DNA from: Epiperipatus broadwayi
Taxonomy: Eukaryota > Onychophora > Udeonychophora > Euonychophora > Peripatidae
Direction: 5' to 3'
Assembly (NCBI GenBank): GCA_028023455.1
Contig: JAQFVV010006271.1
Span: forward strand, 186,001 to 250,000
Length of the DNA: 64,000 nt
The notes beneath the pieces are model-generated. The model was given only the letters and a program-made list of their open reading frames with translations. It ran no database searches and was not told where the DNA came from. Below, one piece after another: positions 49,701 through 55,185 of the stretch (position 1 is the first letter of the stretch; every line of letters begins with the position of its first letter). The position numbers and the translations under genes are program-made.

Positions 49701-52700
49701 TGCAAAATTACTTTAAAATTCGCACAAAAAAAAATATATGGAAATAAAATATGACTAATAAAAAATTTCAAATTTGAAAAAGATTGATACAATACAAACT
49801 TTTTTTTAACTATAATATTTAATTTTATTCAAAATAATATATTTTTATGCATAATGTACAGTAATTTACATTTTTATACACGTTTTAATTATTATATCTA
49901 TTTGCCGAAAAACACGTTTGTTTGCAAACAACTAGTGCCAACTTCACACTCATGTTGTATCAGTGGTTTTCTGGTGACAACGTAATTAGTAATTAATCTT
50001 TGAGACGATGATTTTATTAATTGTTTATGAAACTAACAACTAAAAATTAAATTCTTATTTTTGTCTTTAATTTTCAATTCGGTTTAAAAATCAAATTTCA
50101 CATTAATTTCAAGTCGCAGTAAGTAATTTTTAAATTGTTAATTACAATTAAAAATCAGATTTTAATTGTCAAATTTAATTATGCCCACTGCTATTACTGA
50201 CCTTTTAGAAATAAACTTGTGGACACTAAATGATTAATAATTGATTACGTTCTTTTTTAAAAAGCAAATACAGAATGCGCTTTAAAATGCAAAATTAACA
50301 CGTACAATGTTTGAACAAATTTACATTATAATCTTGTAAAATTTAATGTGTGTATACATAAAATGTGGAAATTATGATTTTAATTTCATTATTGCATAAA
50401 ATCTTACTATTATAAAGCACAGAAAATATTGAAATTACTAAGATGAAAGTCGAATTCCAATAATGTGCTATTACTTTCAATATAATGTAAGTGCACGAAA
50501 TTTATTATTTAAAGTAATAGCGCATTATCGGAGTTCATACACGTGGGTCTCTTTTTACGCAGACTTATTTAACACGAATCGCGTAACTTCGAAATTGTGT
50601 TAAATAAGTCCGCATAAAAAGAGACCCAGGTGTATAAGAATTGATTATGCTTCTATATACACGACCTAAATCTGTATCTATATAATATGTGTTTATATAC
50701 TTCAATTGAATATGTGCTGACACACAGGGATTGAATATCCTTTTATATCCATGAATGATGTGAATCTGCATCCATATGCCTTAATTAAAGATGTTCTTGT
50801 ATACATGGAATAAATCTGTGTCTGTGCATAAGAATTGAATAAGTGAATATATTTGAATTGAAGTATTGGCTCCTGAATCATTAAATAAAGGGGATTAATC
50901 CGGATATAAACCAAGATTACCTAGGAGTATTCTGCAAGGAGGATTTAGACATGTCTACAAAATTAGTTACATGCACATATGAGGAAAACATCATGTACAA
51001 AGAGAGAATTTAACTTGAGAAATGATAAGGGAGGTATCTGTGATGTACAAACTGATATCTAAATAAATCCCTACTATGTGAAAGCTTCCAGAACAGGATT
51101 ATGGAAGATAAAAAGCATGGATACCGTATGATTATCAACAATGGAACCAAGCATCAGTAGAAATTACCAATGAGTGAACTAACTGATCTATGAAACCAGG
51201 ATTGCACTGAACTACTAAAGAAGTTATCCAAATTTTTTTATCCAACTATTGTTATTTAAATAAATTATTGTTATATAAAATAATATATATTGTCAGTTAC
51301 ATTTCTTGTCATCCATTTTCTATTGCATTTGTTCATGAAAATCTCATGTTTCCTGAGCTATGTCTGCCATAACTTGATCTGGGAAAGTAAGGTTGTACTG
51401 AGTTGGAACTCTAGTGGTGCCATTTGGGAAACCAAACAGATAAATATCTGAATGCTTTCAATCCCTTTAATGCTACATCCTCTGATGAGCAGGAAATCTT
51501 GTTGTGGGAGGGAGGGGTGTTACCATTGGGTAACATTGATCACTCTTTCCTTCCTACAATATGTTCATCAGGAAATAAATCCACCGACAGAGGGGTTGAA
51601 AGTGCTAGTCCAGTTATAATATATATAAACAGTAATCAAATATCCTCACACTTTTTTATAAATAATGCATACAAAGATACTTCATGTATTTTTTTCACAA
51701 AATATATGAGATTTTATATACATTATTTGTAAAAAAGAGTTATGATATTTGGTTACTGTTTTAACATATATAGATATCAGCATTTATATATTATAATAAT
51801 TACCTTTTATTTATAATTAATTATAATATTTCCAATGTAATATCTCTAATAAAATGTTATAATATAAATATAAAAAAATTGAAATAAACCATCTGAATGG
51901 AATTTGTAGACTTCTGAAAGTCTATATTCAAATAAAAAATGGCTGCCAAGCTTCGTAGACAGGATAATGCATAAGTACTAATCACCTTTTAATTATTCTA
52001 TTCTCAGAGTTTATTATATTGCAAGTATTTGAAATCCACTGTATCTTATACTATAATATTGAGAAAAAAAGATAATGTAGCAAATAATAATTTGTTTTTA
52101 ATAAATCAGAAGTTTATACGTATTATTTCTAAAAAAAAATATTGATAGATATTTACATGTCTAATGCTTTAAATACCTTTTCAAACAAAATAAAATTTGC
52201 TGGAAATAGTTTTTTATATTGAAATGATTTAAATTAAAAACATATTTGCTATGTTTTTGTTTTGTTTTTTTACTGGATTATACAATGTATTTAGAAAAGA
52301 CTATTCATCGTAATAGAATATATTTGGCTTAAAAAATTATAATTATTTTCAGAATATCTACAAAAGAATTTGGTTATAATTATAGATTTGAACTCACTCT
52401 ATGTCATATAATCAATAATTATGACCACACACATGTGAAAAAGATAAATGATATGGTAAGGATGGCTAAAGAGTTGGAGGGTGGAATAGATTGAAGCTTG
52501 TCCATTAAAGTTTAAAGATTTGCTACCTTAATATATGTGCAGGAGATGATGATTTTGACCAACTGATGAGTGCTGATTCAGCATGAAATACATATATTGG
52601 GATCATTTATCTTTTTCATATGCATGTGGTTATGTATATCAGTTGTACAAGATAGAGTGAATAGCTGAAGGGAGCTTGAAAGTCTGTGTTCAAATCCCCT

Positions 52701-53407
52701 ATAATTACATCTAAGTTCCAAGTGAATAAATTCTACTTGTATTACAAATATTAAAAAGATTTGGGCAAGTGAAGTGATTTTTTTAAAACTAACTTAAAAG
52801 TAAAATAAAATAAAAACCTCAGGAATTCTGAAAACACAAAATAAGGTTCTTATCAGCAATATTATTATAAACTGGAATACTTTACCTACACAAAATAAGG
52901 TTCTTATCAGCAATATTATTATAAACTGGAATACTTTACCTGCTACTGCTTGTATTGTTCCAGACACTGTAAAGATACTTTTCTTTAAGATACTCCGGAC
53001 ACAGCATCCAATTATGCTTGTTACTACGGTAAAGGCCATAAGAGAGAGACCAAAAGCAAAAAATATCAAGCAAGCCTTCCAATAGTTTGAAAATTCATTT
53101 GTGGGCATAGCAAAGCTGGTAACATAAGGAGCACAGTTGTCAGTATATACTTCATTCACACCATGTAATTTAGTGCATCGATTATAAATGCCAACTGTAG
53201 GATTATATGGAAGCTTGGTTTGTTCCTGAGGAGTTACATCGGGATTTTTTATAGTTTTCCAACGAGGAGTCCCAATGAGCCAGCTTGGTGAAATAAGTGC
53301 AACAACCATGGACAGAGTAGCAGTCAATGTGAGAAGAGTCCATAGCAGTGAACGAAGGGTAATTATCACATAACACATTGGGAAGCTTTACATTAAAACA
53401 CACCAAC
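19568..53407 (-). CDS. LHFPL2: LHFPL2-like tetraspan gene, three coding exons (whole gene span)
   Basis: Joining three minus-strand exons (53378-52940, 38268-38155, 19710-19568) gives 696 nt: 231 codons plus TAA, close to the roughly 228 residues of vertebrate LHFPL2. Both junctions are phase 1 with GT...AG borders. Predicted layout: TM1 about residues 9-30, first extracellular loop with WLIG at 33-36 and cysteines 68 and 82, TM2 about 102-124, a basic KKSIF turn at 132-136, TM3 about 138-160 ending in LYPAGWG, second loop with cysteines 170 and 182, TM4 about 190-208, and a short cytosolic tail with SSDKVQ. The LHFPL family belongs to the claudin/PMP22-like membrane proteins; some members are subunits of hair-cell or GABA-A receptor complexes. 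The role of LHFPL2 is poorly defined, so function here is by homology only. Introns are 14,671 and 18,444 nt. No promoter is identifiable because the 5' exon is untranslated and not located. Confidence 0.92.
20339..20554 (+). mobile_element. Family-B hammerhead element, first copy
   Basis: About 216 bp homologous to 52508-52740. It is flanked by a possible 10-bp target duplication TATTATATGT (20329-20338 and 20555-20564), though this is low complexity. It carries a well-formed hammerhead (next entry). No coding frame. Confidence 0.65.
20407..20451 (+). ncRNA. Hammerhead ribozyme motif, family B
   Basis: ACCAA, CUGAUGA, stem II UUGCUG-GUU-UAGCAU, GAAA, UAAUGU, AUA, UUGGU. Stem I is 5 bp (ACCAA with UUGGU), stem III 2 bp, cleavage triplet AUA. 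Stem II has a U.U at its base. Confidence 0.7.
21260..24174 (+). mobile_element. hAT transposon with ZBED5-like transposase
   Basis: The ends are imperfect inverted repeats sharing AAGnGTTCCCAAA (CTCAAGAGTTCCCAAAG at the left, ACTTTTTTC...GGGAACACTTACT at the right). They are flanked by a diverged 8-bp target duplication (21252-21259 CCGTCTAA, 24175-24182 CCGTTTCA), the size expected for hAT. The 2.9-kb interior encodes a decayed transposase. Confidence 0.85.
21926..23682 (+). pseudogene. Decayed hAT transposase of the ZBED5/FAM200 type
   Basis: Fragments in order: frame 21926-22336 starts [20 protein letters not shown] and has a BED finger (CLIC...[10 protein letters not shown]-x2-C and H-x4-H), then [20 protein letters not shown]. 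Frame 22401-22628 has [17 protein letters not shown] and [14 protein letters not shown]. Around 22630-22800 come IDGAPAM and [16 protein letters not shown] of the RNase H-like fold. Frame 23106-23363 has [12 protein letters not shown] and SQFPNL. Frame 23447-23683 ends with [22 protein letters not shown], the hAT dimerisation region. Several frameshifts and stops, so no full protein is made. The same proteins are domesticated in vertebrates as ZBED5 and relatives; here ordinary transposon ends are present. Confidence 0.85.
24175..24210 (-). ncRNA. Hammerhead-like motif, family C, cut by the hAT insertion
   Basis: Minus strand: UCUC, CGAUGA, AAGCUG-UAAAUU-CAUCU, GAAA, CGG. The expected stem II AGAUG/CAUCU is partly lost. 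The hAT inserted immediately after GAAACGG, separating the motif from its 3' strand now at 21217-21259. Confidence 0.5.
24314..24350 (+). ncRNA. Hammerhead-like motif, family C, second copy
   Basis: GAUCU, CUGAUGA, AGGAUGCAAGUUUAUAU, GAAA, CAG. Core boxes are intact; stem II is weak. It faces the copy at 24175-24210 in inverted orientation. Confidence 0.5.
24400..26925. other. Very AT-rich intronic sequence, nothing recognised
   Basis: Homopolymer A/T runs and no recognised family or frame. Confidence 0.45.
26926..27080 (+). repeat. Interspersed repeat family R1, diverged
   Basis: TATAGAGCCATCTATTCTAG, then ACTTAATCACTGGATAATAG, and again GTCATCCAGTGATTACTCAA in inverse sense near 27062. 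Confidence 0.35.
27081..27889. other. AT-rich intronic sequence, nothing recognised
   Basis: No supportable feature. Confidence 0.4.
27890..28290. repeat. Interspersed repeat family R1, two copies in opposite orientation
   Basis: Plus copy: TCACATCTATTTATTGTAAA, then TTTGATTAATCAATAAATAT. Minus copy near 28230-28275: TTACTCAAACTTACAGTGGA. Confidence 0.45.
28480..28620 (-). repeat. Old family-A-like hammerhead relic
   Basis: The minus strand reads GCTCCTCACTGAGGTGAGCC, then ATAAGCTCAAAACCAATTGG, TCTGGAGATAGG. A stem II GAGC-CATAA-GCTC is still perfect, but CUGAUGA is now CUGAGGUGA and GAAA is AAAA. Homology to family A continues on both sides. Confidence 0.5.
29157..29603 (-). pseudogene. 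LINE-A ORF2, part 4: C-terminal zinc knuckle
   Basis: [20 protein letters not shown]... then [20 protein letters not shown] (C-x2-C, H, C), a C-terminal CCHC-type motif common in non-LTR ORF2 proteins and thought to bind nucleic acid. Ends KLWEN near 29157, where the alignment with the 2.4-kb fragment (KLWENKYKQSDYIESG) indicates a frame break. Confidence 0.82.
29623..30063 (-). pseudogene. LINE-A ORF2, part 3: thumb/connection region
   Basis: Begins after [18 protein letters not shown], the RYLGI motif that follows the palm in non-LTR RTs, then KINGLVKKL-type helices and [16 protein letters not shown]. It stops where the frame shifts to the next part. No enzyme activity of its own. Confidence 0.8.
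30169..30585 (-). pseudogene. LINE-A ORF2, part 2: RT palm, broken at the catalytic box
   Basis: Contains [18 protein letters not shown] (first catalytic aspartate) and [20 protein letters not shown]. The second catalytic box is out of frame: a one-base loss in the T-run at about 30227-30233 turns the expected LLFADD into [22 protein letters not shown] is readable in the neighbouring frame. So the protein cannot carry both halves of the active site. Confidence 0.88.
30572..32149 (-). pseudogene. LINE-A ORF2, part 1: APE endonuclease and N-terminal RT
   Basis: A 525-residue open frame and the largest in the window. Endonuclease motifs: [20 protein letters not shown]-type box ([14 protein letters not shown]), YTWSRNN, TIDYVLV, and [10 protein letters not shown] near residue 165-180, the catalytic SDH. 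A long basic linker follows, then RT motifs [32 protein letters not shown] and RGFRSDRR. The frame is lost at [11 protein letters not shown], where the RT continues in another frame. The endonuclease N-terminus ([20 protein letters not shown]...) lies in the 32286-32083 frame, so a frameshift in an A-run near 32090 separates it. Confidence 0.88.
32410..32825. other. Spacer between two LINE-A copies, nothing recognised
   Basis: AT-rich with a TA run at 32535-32550. Confidence 0.4.
32826..34437 (+). mobile_element. LINE-A second copy, truncated at both ends, head to head with the first
   Basis: Plus-strand frames 32883-33425 ([64 protein letters not shown]) and 34044-34262 ([20 protein letters not shown]) follow the order of the first copy. 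The catalytic region at about 33515-33540 reads LLFANDDF, with asparagine in place of the first aspartate of FADD. It starts in the RT N-terminus and ends before the zinc knuckle, with neither a 5' end nor a 3' tail. Several stops and frameshifts. Confidence 0.88.
34438..34879. other. AT-rich spacer, nothing recognised
   Basis: No supportable feature. Confidence 0.4.
34880..35665 (+). pseudogene. Helitron replicase/helicase N-terminal remnant
   Basis: Read with frameshifts on plus: [20 protein letters not shown] followed by RQASVREA (34995-35085), the repeated arginine/glutamate-rich leader common in animal Helitron proteins. Then [20 protein letters not shown] and CC (35322-35385), matching the C..H.YCGA.KW..E..G.CC box. 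Then [20 protein letters not shown] with LPVYNNEHQ (35550-35640), matching PGFMPTFKIQGQVYHRIGSLLP. No Rep HUH motif or helicase domain remains. Helitrons move by rolling-circle replication; this copy is dead. Confidence 0.7.
35676..35912. mobile_element. Foldback element, arms about 65-75 bp
   Basis: Left arm 35676-35745 (AGTAGAATAAAAGAATGAAA...) and right arm 35835-35912 (...TTCATTTATTCTACT) are reverse complements. An inner pair (AACAGTGTTGTAGGTC region) adds further structure. No coding frame. It directly follows the Helitron remnant. Confidence 0.65.
35913..36739. other. AT-rich intronic sequence, nothing recognised
   Basis: No supportable feature. Confidence 0.4.
36740..37345 (-). pseudogene. 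LINE-B (RTE-like) 3' copy, decayed
   Basis: Aligns with 16976-17560 on the same strand: shared ATCATATATAGTCTCTTTCT, ATCTCTTGG, ATGTCCAGC, and the segment before the LPVLTYG region. The 3' tail on minus reads AGTGGATTGATAATGG then ATGATGATGG. The long plus-strand frame across it is a shadow of the antisense LINE. Confidence 0.65.
37346..37566. other. Low-complexity stretch with a poly-G run
   Basis: T-run then G-run at about 37365-37391, with A/T runs to 37558. Confidence 0.5.
37567..37578. repeat. 12-bp target-site duplication, left copy
   Basis: AATCATTCTACT, perfectly repeated at 37705-37716. Confidence 0.85.
37579..37704. mobile_element. Short family-A composite with perfect 12-bp target duplication
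   Basis: Only 126 bp. The left end AAACATCACATGATCACCAT is the minus-oriented outer end; it joins directly to the inverted 3' portion (GGCACTAGATAGG... to GGAGAATTTAGCC). Both outer ends match the larger composites, but the ribozyme core is deleted. AATCATTCTACT flanks both sides. Confidence 0.85.
37705..37716. repeat. 12-bp target-site duplication, right copy
   Basis: Identical to 37567-37578. Confidence 0.85.
38155..38268 (-). CDS. LHFPL2: LHFPL2-like coding exon 2 (end of TM3 and second loop)
   Basis: The exon is 114 nt, phase 1 to phase 1. Its acceptor is ATTATCTAG|GTTTG (AG at 38270-38269) and its donor is CCTTG|GTGAG (GT at 38154-38153). It encodes residues 147-184 with the family motif LVLYPAGWG and the two cysteines (residues 170 and 182) of the second extracellular loop, ending DCTLG. 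The vertebrate LHFPL2 segment ILYPAGWG...GDCSLGWAFY aligns without gaps at the core. The open frame runs on into the intron on both sides, but those extensions have no similarity to the family. Confidence 0.93.
38300..39784. other. AT-rich intronic sequence, nothing recognised
   Basis: No supportable feature. Confidence 0.4.
39785..39980 (+). repeat. Interspersed repeat family R2
   Basis: GTTTTAAAACAATTATTGAT, then GGGAGAGTATATCAATTTTA, GCACATGTG, matches 55620-55700 closely. Unclassified, non-coding. Confidence 0.6.
40470..40545 (+). ncRNA. Degenerate hammerhead-like motif, family D
   Basis: CTGAAGAAGGCTTCTGCACA followed by GTCAAAATTGTC and an AATAAAA tail resembles 8818-8890. Stem II is poor and GAAA has become AAAA. 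Probably the 3' end of an old Penelope-type copy. Confidence 0.35.
40980..42200. pseudogene. A-rich coding-like decayed sequence, unclassified
   Basis: As in 15.2-16.8 kb, the plus strand is purine-rich with broken lysine/asparagine-rich frames (longest 41349-41549). No retroelement motif can be read. The family-A composite is inserted directly downstream. Confidence 0.3.
42217..42229. repeat. 13-bp target-site duplication, left copy
   Basis: TATACAGAATTAT; the right copy is TATACAAAATTAT at 43736-43748 (12 of 13 match). Confidence 0.8.
42386..42427 (-). ncRNA. Hammerhead ribozyme motif, family A, unit D1
   Basis: UCCUCA, CUGAUGA, AGGCC-ACA-GGCCA, GAAA, CUAGUC, UGGGGA. Stem I is 6 bp (one G.U), stem II GGCC/GGCC is the strongest in the set, cleavage triplet GUC. 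Fully canonical core. Confidence 0.78.
42842..42883 (-). ncRNA. Hammerhead ribozyme motif, family A, unit D2
   Basis: As D1, but stem II is GGU-CACAA-GCC with one G.U pair. Core and GUC triplet intact. Spacing to D1 is 456 nt, giving a predicted monomer of that length between the two cleavage sites. Confidence 0.75.
43129..43170 (+). ncRNA. Hammerhead motif, family A, unit I1 (core mutated)
   Basis: CUGACAA replaces CUGAUGA (two changes in the catalytic box). Other segments are as in I2. Expected to be inactive. Confidence 0.7.
43584..43625 (+). ncRNA. Hammerhead ribozyme motif, family A, unit I2
   Basis: UCCUCA (43584-43589), CUGAUGA (43590-43596), stem II GGC-CACAA-GCC, GAAA (43610-43613), C-UA-GUC (cleavage after 43619), UGGGGA (43620-43625). 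Stem I pairs 6 bp including one G.U. Stem III is a single C-G pair, the minimal form that in known cases works best as a dimer. Confidence 0.78.
43736..43748. repeat. 13-bp target-site duplication, right copy
   Basis: TATACAAAATTAT, one mismatch from 42217-42229. Confidence 0.8.
43749..46080. other. Intronic sequence without recognised repeats, more mixed base composition
   Basis: This 2.3-kb stretch has fewer homopolymer runs and more CpG-containing words than its surroundings, and no copy elsewhere in the window. No open frame is convincing. It could be unique host intron with regulatory content, but nothing proves that. Confidence 0.3.
46081..48248. other. AT-rich intronic sequence, nothing recognised
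   Basis: No supportable feature. Confidence 0.4.
48249..48760 (+). other. Unrecognised less AT-rich block with a 69-residue frame
   Basis: The frame 48249-48458 includes [20 protein letters not shown], which is not a family I recognise. Together with following fragments (AAGAAGAAATCTATAG..., TCTCCCTCTCCCC) it may be an old element. No function is assigned. Confidence 0.25.
48788..49022 (+). repeat. Tandem duplication, 135-bp period
   Basis: The block around CCATTATTGTCACTGAAAAG at 48803 recurs as CCATTATTGTCATTCAAAAG at 48938, followed in both by AATGATTAATTTAC and AACAATAAAAT.TTATGT. Confidence 0.75.
49030..49556 (+). repeat. Minisatellite, irregular unit about 40-50 bp (left part)
   Basis: Repeated words CTTAAATCTG, TGTCTATATAATA, TATACCTGAATTAAATATG. 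The array resumes after the inserted MITE at 50637. Short frames here are artefacts of the repeat. Confidence 0.75.
49557..50632. mobile_element. MITE-like DNA element with CAC ends, inserted in the minisatellite
   Basis: Ends are a perfect 12-bp inverted repeat CACCTGGGTCTC flanked by TATA on both sides (49553-49556, 50633-50636). The first bases beyond are partly similar (TTTTGCGCGA, TTTTATGCGG). The interior has no transposase. Near the right end it holds two palindromes: 50457-50535 (AATGTGCTATTACTTT / AAAGTAATAGCGCATT) and 50539-50635. CAC termini with a 4-bp duplication fit a Chapaev/CMC-type non-autonomous element, but a TA-duplicating family is also possible. Confidence 0.75.
50539..50635. 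repeat. Subterminal palindrome of the MITE
   Basis: TACACGTGGGTCTCTTTTTA...GACTTATTTAACAC and its near-perfect reverse complement, about 40-bp arms. The outer terminus is thus duplicated in inverse. Confidence 0.8.
50637..50870 (+). repeat. Minisatellite, continuation after the MITE
   Basis: Same words as 49030-49556 (GAATTGATTATGCTTCTATA, ACGACCTAAATCTGTATCTA). Confidence 0.7.
50871..52507. other. Intronic sequence; one less AT-rich block at 51350-51640
   Basis: A 102-residue plus frame (51424-51732) lies over a block of near-balanced composition with a GGGAGGGAGGGG run. I recognise no protein family. It may be an unclassified repeat. The rest shows nothing. Confidence 0.3.
52508..52740 (+). 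mobile_element. Family-B hammerhead element, second copy
   Basis: Homologous to 20339-20554 in the same orientation: CTTAATATATGTGCAGGAGA, GATAGAGTGAATAG, GAAAGTCTGTGTTCA. Carries the best stem II of family B. Target duplication not seen. It sits about 200 bp from the exon 1 donor, inside intron 1 but antisense to the host gene. Confidence 0.65.
52559..52600 (+). ncRNA. Hammerhead ribozyme motif, family B (strong stem II)
   Basis: CCAA, CUGAUGA, stem II GUGCUG-AUU-CAGCAU (6 bp, closing G.U), GAAA, UA-CA-UA stem III, cleavage triplet AUA (52594-52596), UUGG. All core boxes canonical. Confidence 0.75.
52834..52941 (-). repeat. Perfect 54-bp tandem duplication that copies the exon 1 splice donor
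   Basis: 52834-52887 and 52888-52941 are identical. The unit includes the exon-end G and the GTAAAG donor, so a second donor exists at 52885-52884 preceded by TGTAG. Use of the second donor would add exactly 54 nt (18 codons, no stop) in frame. The added residues are hydrophobic ([18 protein letters not shown]). Confidence 0.9.
52940..53378 (-). CDS. LHFPL2: LHFPL2-like coding exon 1 (residues 1-146 and first base of 147)
   Basis: The exon starts with ATG at 53378-53376, encoding [13 protein letters not shown], the same N-terminus type as vertebrate LHFPL2 (MCHVIVTCRSMLW). It covers TM1, the long first extracellular loop, TM2 and the start of TM3. Its donor reads AGCAG|GTAAAG with GT at 52939-52938. 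An acceptor (TTTCAG, AG at 53409-53408) begins this exon 29 nt before the ATG, so the 5' UTR is split. A duplicated donor lies 54 nt downstream (see the tandem duplication at 52834-52941). The open frame continues past the donor but turns into repeated, non-conserved residues, which supports the donor chosen. Confidence 0.92.
53379..53407 (-). other. LHFPL2: 5' UTR portion of LHFPL2-like exon 1
   Basis: This 29-nt untranslated stretch lies between a polypyrimidine-AG acceptor (AG at 53409-53408) and the ATG. It implies at least one non-coding exon upstream at higher coordinates, which I could not locate. Confidence 0.7.
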
Positions 53408-53409
53408 CT

Positions 53410-54047
53410 GAAACACAAATATTAAAATATTTTTTTATATGTCTTTAATAAATAACATACAGTACTACCTTCATAACTAAGATACTCACTTCCAAGTTGT
53501 CATGGATATTGAAATTTACAGAGTATATCTAATCATACTATATGTATTTTACCATAGATTCATATATGTATAGGTGTACATATATATATTTAAAATGTGC
53601 TTAATGCACATTTTATGGTGGAAGGGCGTGTACTGTGTGTGCAAAAAAACAAAAAAGGGGTTTTTTTTAATTTTATTACAATCATAATAAATAAAGAATC
53701 TCAGATAAGGAAATGACATTTATGGAGGAATTAATGTACATTACACATAAATAAATAACATATCAAAAAATTGTCAGCTACTATTATTTACTTTTAATTT
53801 ATAGACATTCTGAAATATATATACAGAAAAAATCTTAGCCTTAAAACAATTTCACTTGACTCAAAATATACATCCAGTTCAAGTGAAATTCTCTTCAATT
53901 AGCTTAGGATTATTCTTCCATTCACTGACCATAGCCAATCAATATAATTATCAAATAATTGTTGATAAGTGAGTATTTAGTTATTCTTACCTTGAGGCTA
54001 ATTGAATAAAATATATCTCTACCACCTAGCAAATAAAAAGCCTAGTT
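53410..54047. other. Probable 5' intron, AT-rich, nothing recognised
   Basis: Upstream of the acceptor at 53408-53409. No candidate 5' exon identified. Confidence 0.4.
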
Positions 54048-54058
54048 GGTATTGTCTT
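54048..54058. repeat. 11-bp target-site duplication, left copy
   Basis: GGTATTGTCTT; the right copy is GGTATTATCTT at 54443-54453 (10 of 11). Confidence 0.7.
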
Positions 54059-54442
54059 AAACAACTAAACATCACATGCTCACCATTTCTTATGCTTGCT
54101 CAAGCTTATAAAACAGAGGCAAAAATTCTTCATACGGTGGTGACACTCAGTGCAAGCCAGAGTAATCAATGGATGCAAAAAGGTTTATGCATAAAATTCC
54201 TGTCTTGTGACTACTCATCCAGACTAGTTTCTAGTTCATGGTTTTCATCAGTGAGAAGCCTTGGATCTGAGAGCACTGCACCAGATACAAGGCTCCTCAC
54301 TAATAAAAACCACAACCTAGAAACTAGTCTGGGGATATTGGATGAGTAGATATTAGACAGAGATTTTATACATAAACCTTCTTGCATCCATTGATTACTC
54401 TGGCTTGCACTGAGGGGCACTACTGTATGGAGAGTTTTTGTA
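54059..54442. mobile_element. Family-A composite, inverted, older copy
   Basis: Minus-oriented part 54059 to about 54283 begins AAACAACTAAACATCACATG; the inverted part runs to 54442. Same outer ends as other copies. Both ribozymes are damaged: on minus (54218-54257) stem I is broken by loss of TATCCCC, and on plus (54295-54336) CUGAUGA is CUAAUAA. Frames seen here on both strands are repeat-derived. Confidence 0.8.
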
Positions 54443-54453
54443 GGTATTATCTT
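54443..54453. repeat. 11-bp target-site duplication, right copy
   Basis: One mismatch from 54048-54058. Confidence 0.7.
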
Positions 54454-55000
54454 CTTCATTATTCCTCTATAAAATAGTATTAGACAGACTTTTGCTCTGC
54501 AATATTTTATGTTAATCAGACTTGTAAGAAATATTAGATGAACTACATTATTAGTAATAAAAAAAAACTACGGTAATAATTAAAAAAAAGCAATGAGTAC
54601 ATTCATGGCAGATTTTTCACTTAAAGCTTAATTAAGAGTCACAAGCACCATGCTTAAAAAAAGGAGAAAACTTCTATAAAGAAAATACTAAAAAAAAAGA
54701 TCTGGCTTAGCAAGACCAAGATCTAATATCATTAATGAGGTCCATATGTACAATTAATGGCTATAGTAAACACAAAAAACTGTTTAGGAGTCGATACTCT
54801 CTTTAAATCACAAGTTTTCACCCAAATACAAATTTTAATTACATTACTTAAAACCTGACAATTTCTATTTTATTATCAAAGCAGAGCCTGAATCCTTTTA
54901 TGCTTAAGGAGAAATAATGTGAGAAAAATGAGTTTATAGCCACAATGAAAAAAATCCATACAGGGGGAATTTTTTTCAAAATTAATTCAACAAATAGTGC
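54454..55000. other. AT-rich non-coding, nothing recognised
   Basis: No supportable feature. Confidence 0.4.
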
Positions 55001-55185
55001 ATGATGTGATGTGATGTATTGTGGCTTCTCCTTAAACGAAGTCAAGAATATCTCAGCAATTATGCCCAGATAAACCTGTTAGCCACTTTATTTTCCATTC
55101 CCCACTCTAAATTTTCCCATATTCTACTCCATCCCATTTCCACGACATAATCTTTGTCAACTCTATAACCTTTATATCTAAATAT
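55001..55185 (-). mobile_element. LINE-A 3'-end insertion, very short and nearly identical to the 28.9-kb copy
   Basis: Tail ATGATGTGATGTGATGT (55001-55017), then GGCTTCTCCTTAAACGAAGT and onward match 28911-29095 with few differences. A typical severely 5'-truncated LINE insertion. Confidence 0.88.

Larger units (their letters stand above)
38269..52939 (-). other. Intron 1 of LHFPL2-like gene (14.7 kb)
   Basis: GT at 52939-52938 and AG at 38270-38269. It contains the 1.5-kb retrozyme-like composite, a minisatellite with a nested MITE, a family-B ribozyme element and dispersed repeats, all listed separately. Confidence 0.85.

Noticed and set aside
49030-50870. CRISPR-like array
   Set aside because: Repeats are irregular, with no constant-length unique spacers, in a eukaryotic intron. 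It is a minisatellite.
50565-50914. Two overlapping minus frames of 68-70 residues
   Set aside because: Encoded by the minisatellite and MITE palindrome. Repetitive nucleotide origin.
52886-52939. Possible separate 54-nt micro-exon in the LHFPL2-like gene
   Set aside because: It is exactly one unit of the tandem duplication. The upstream AG is at the copy boundary with no polypyrimidine tract. Better treated as an alternative donor.
53203-53418. 71-residue minus frame overlapping exon 1
   Set aside because: Out-of-frame shadow of the real coding exon.
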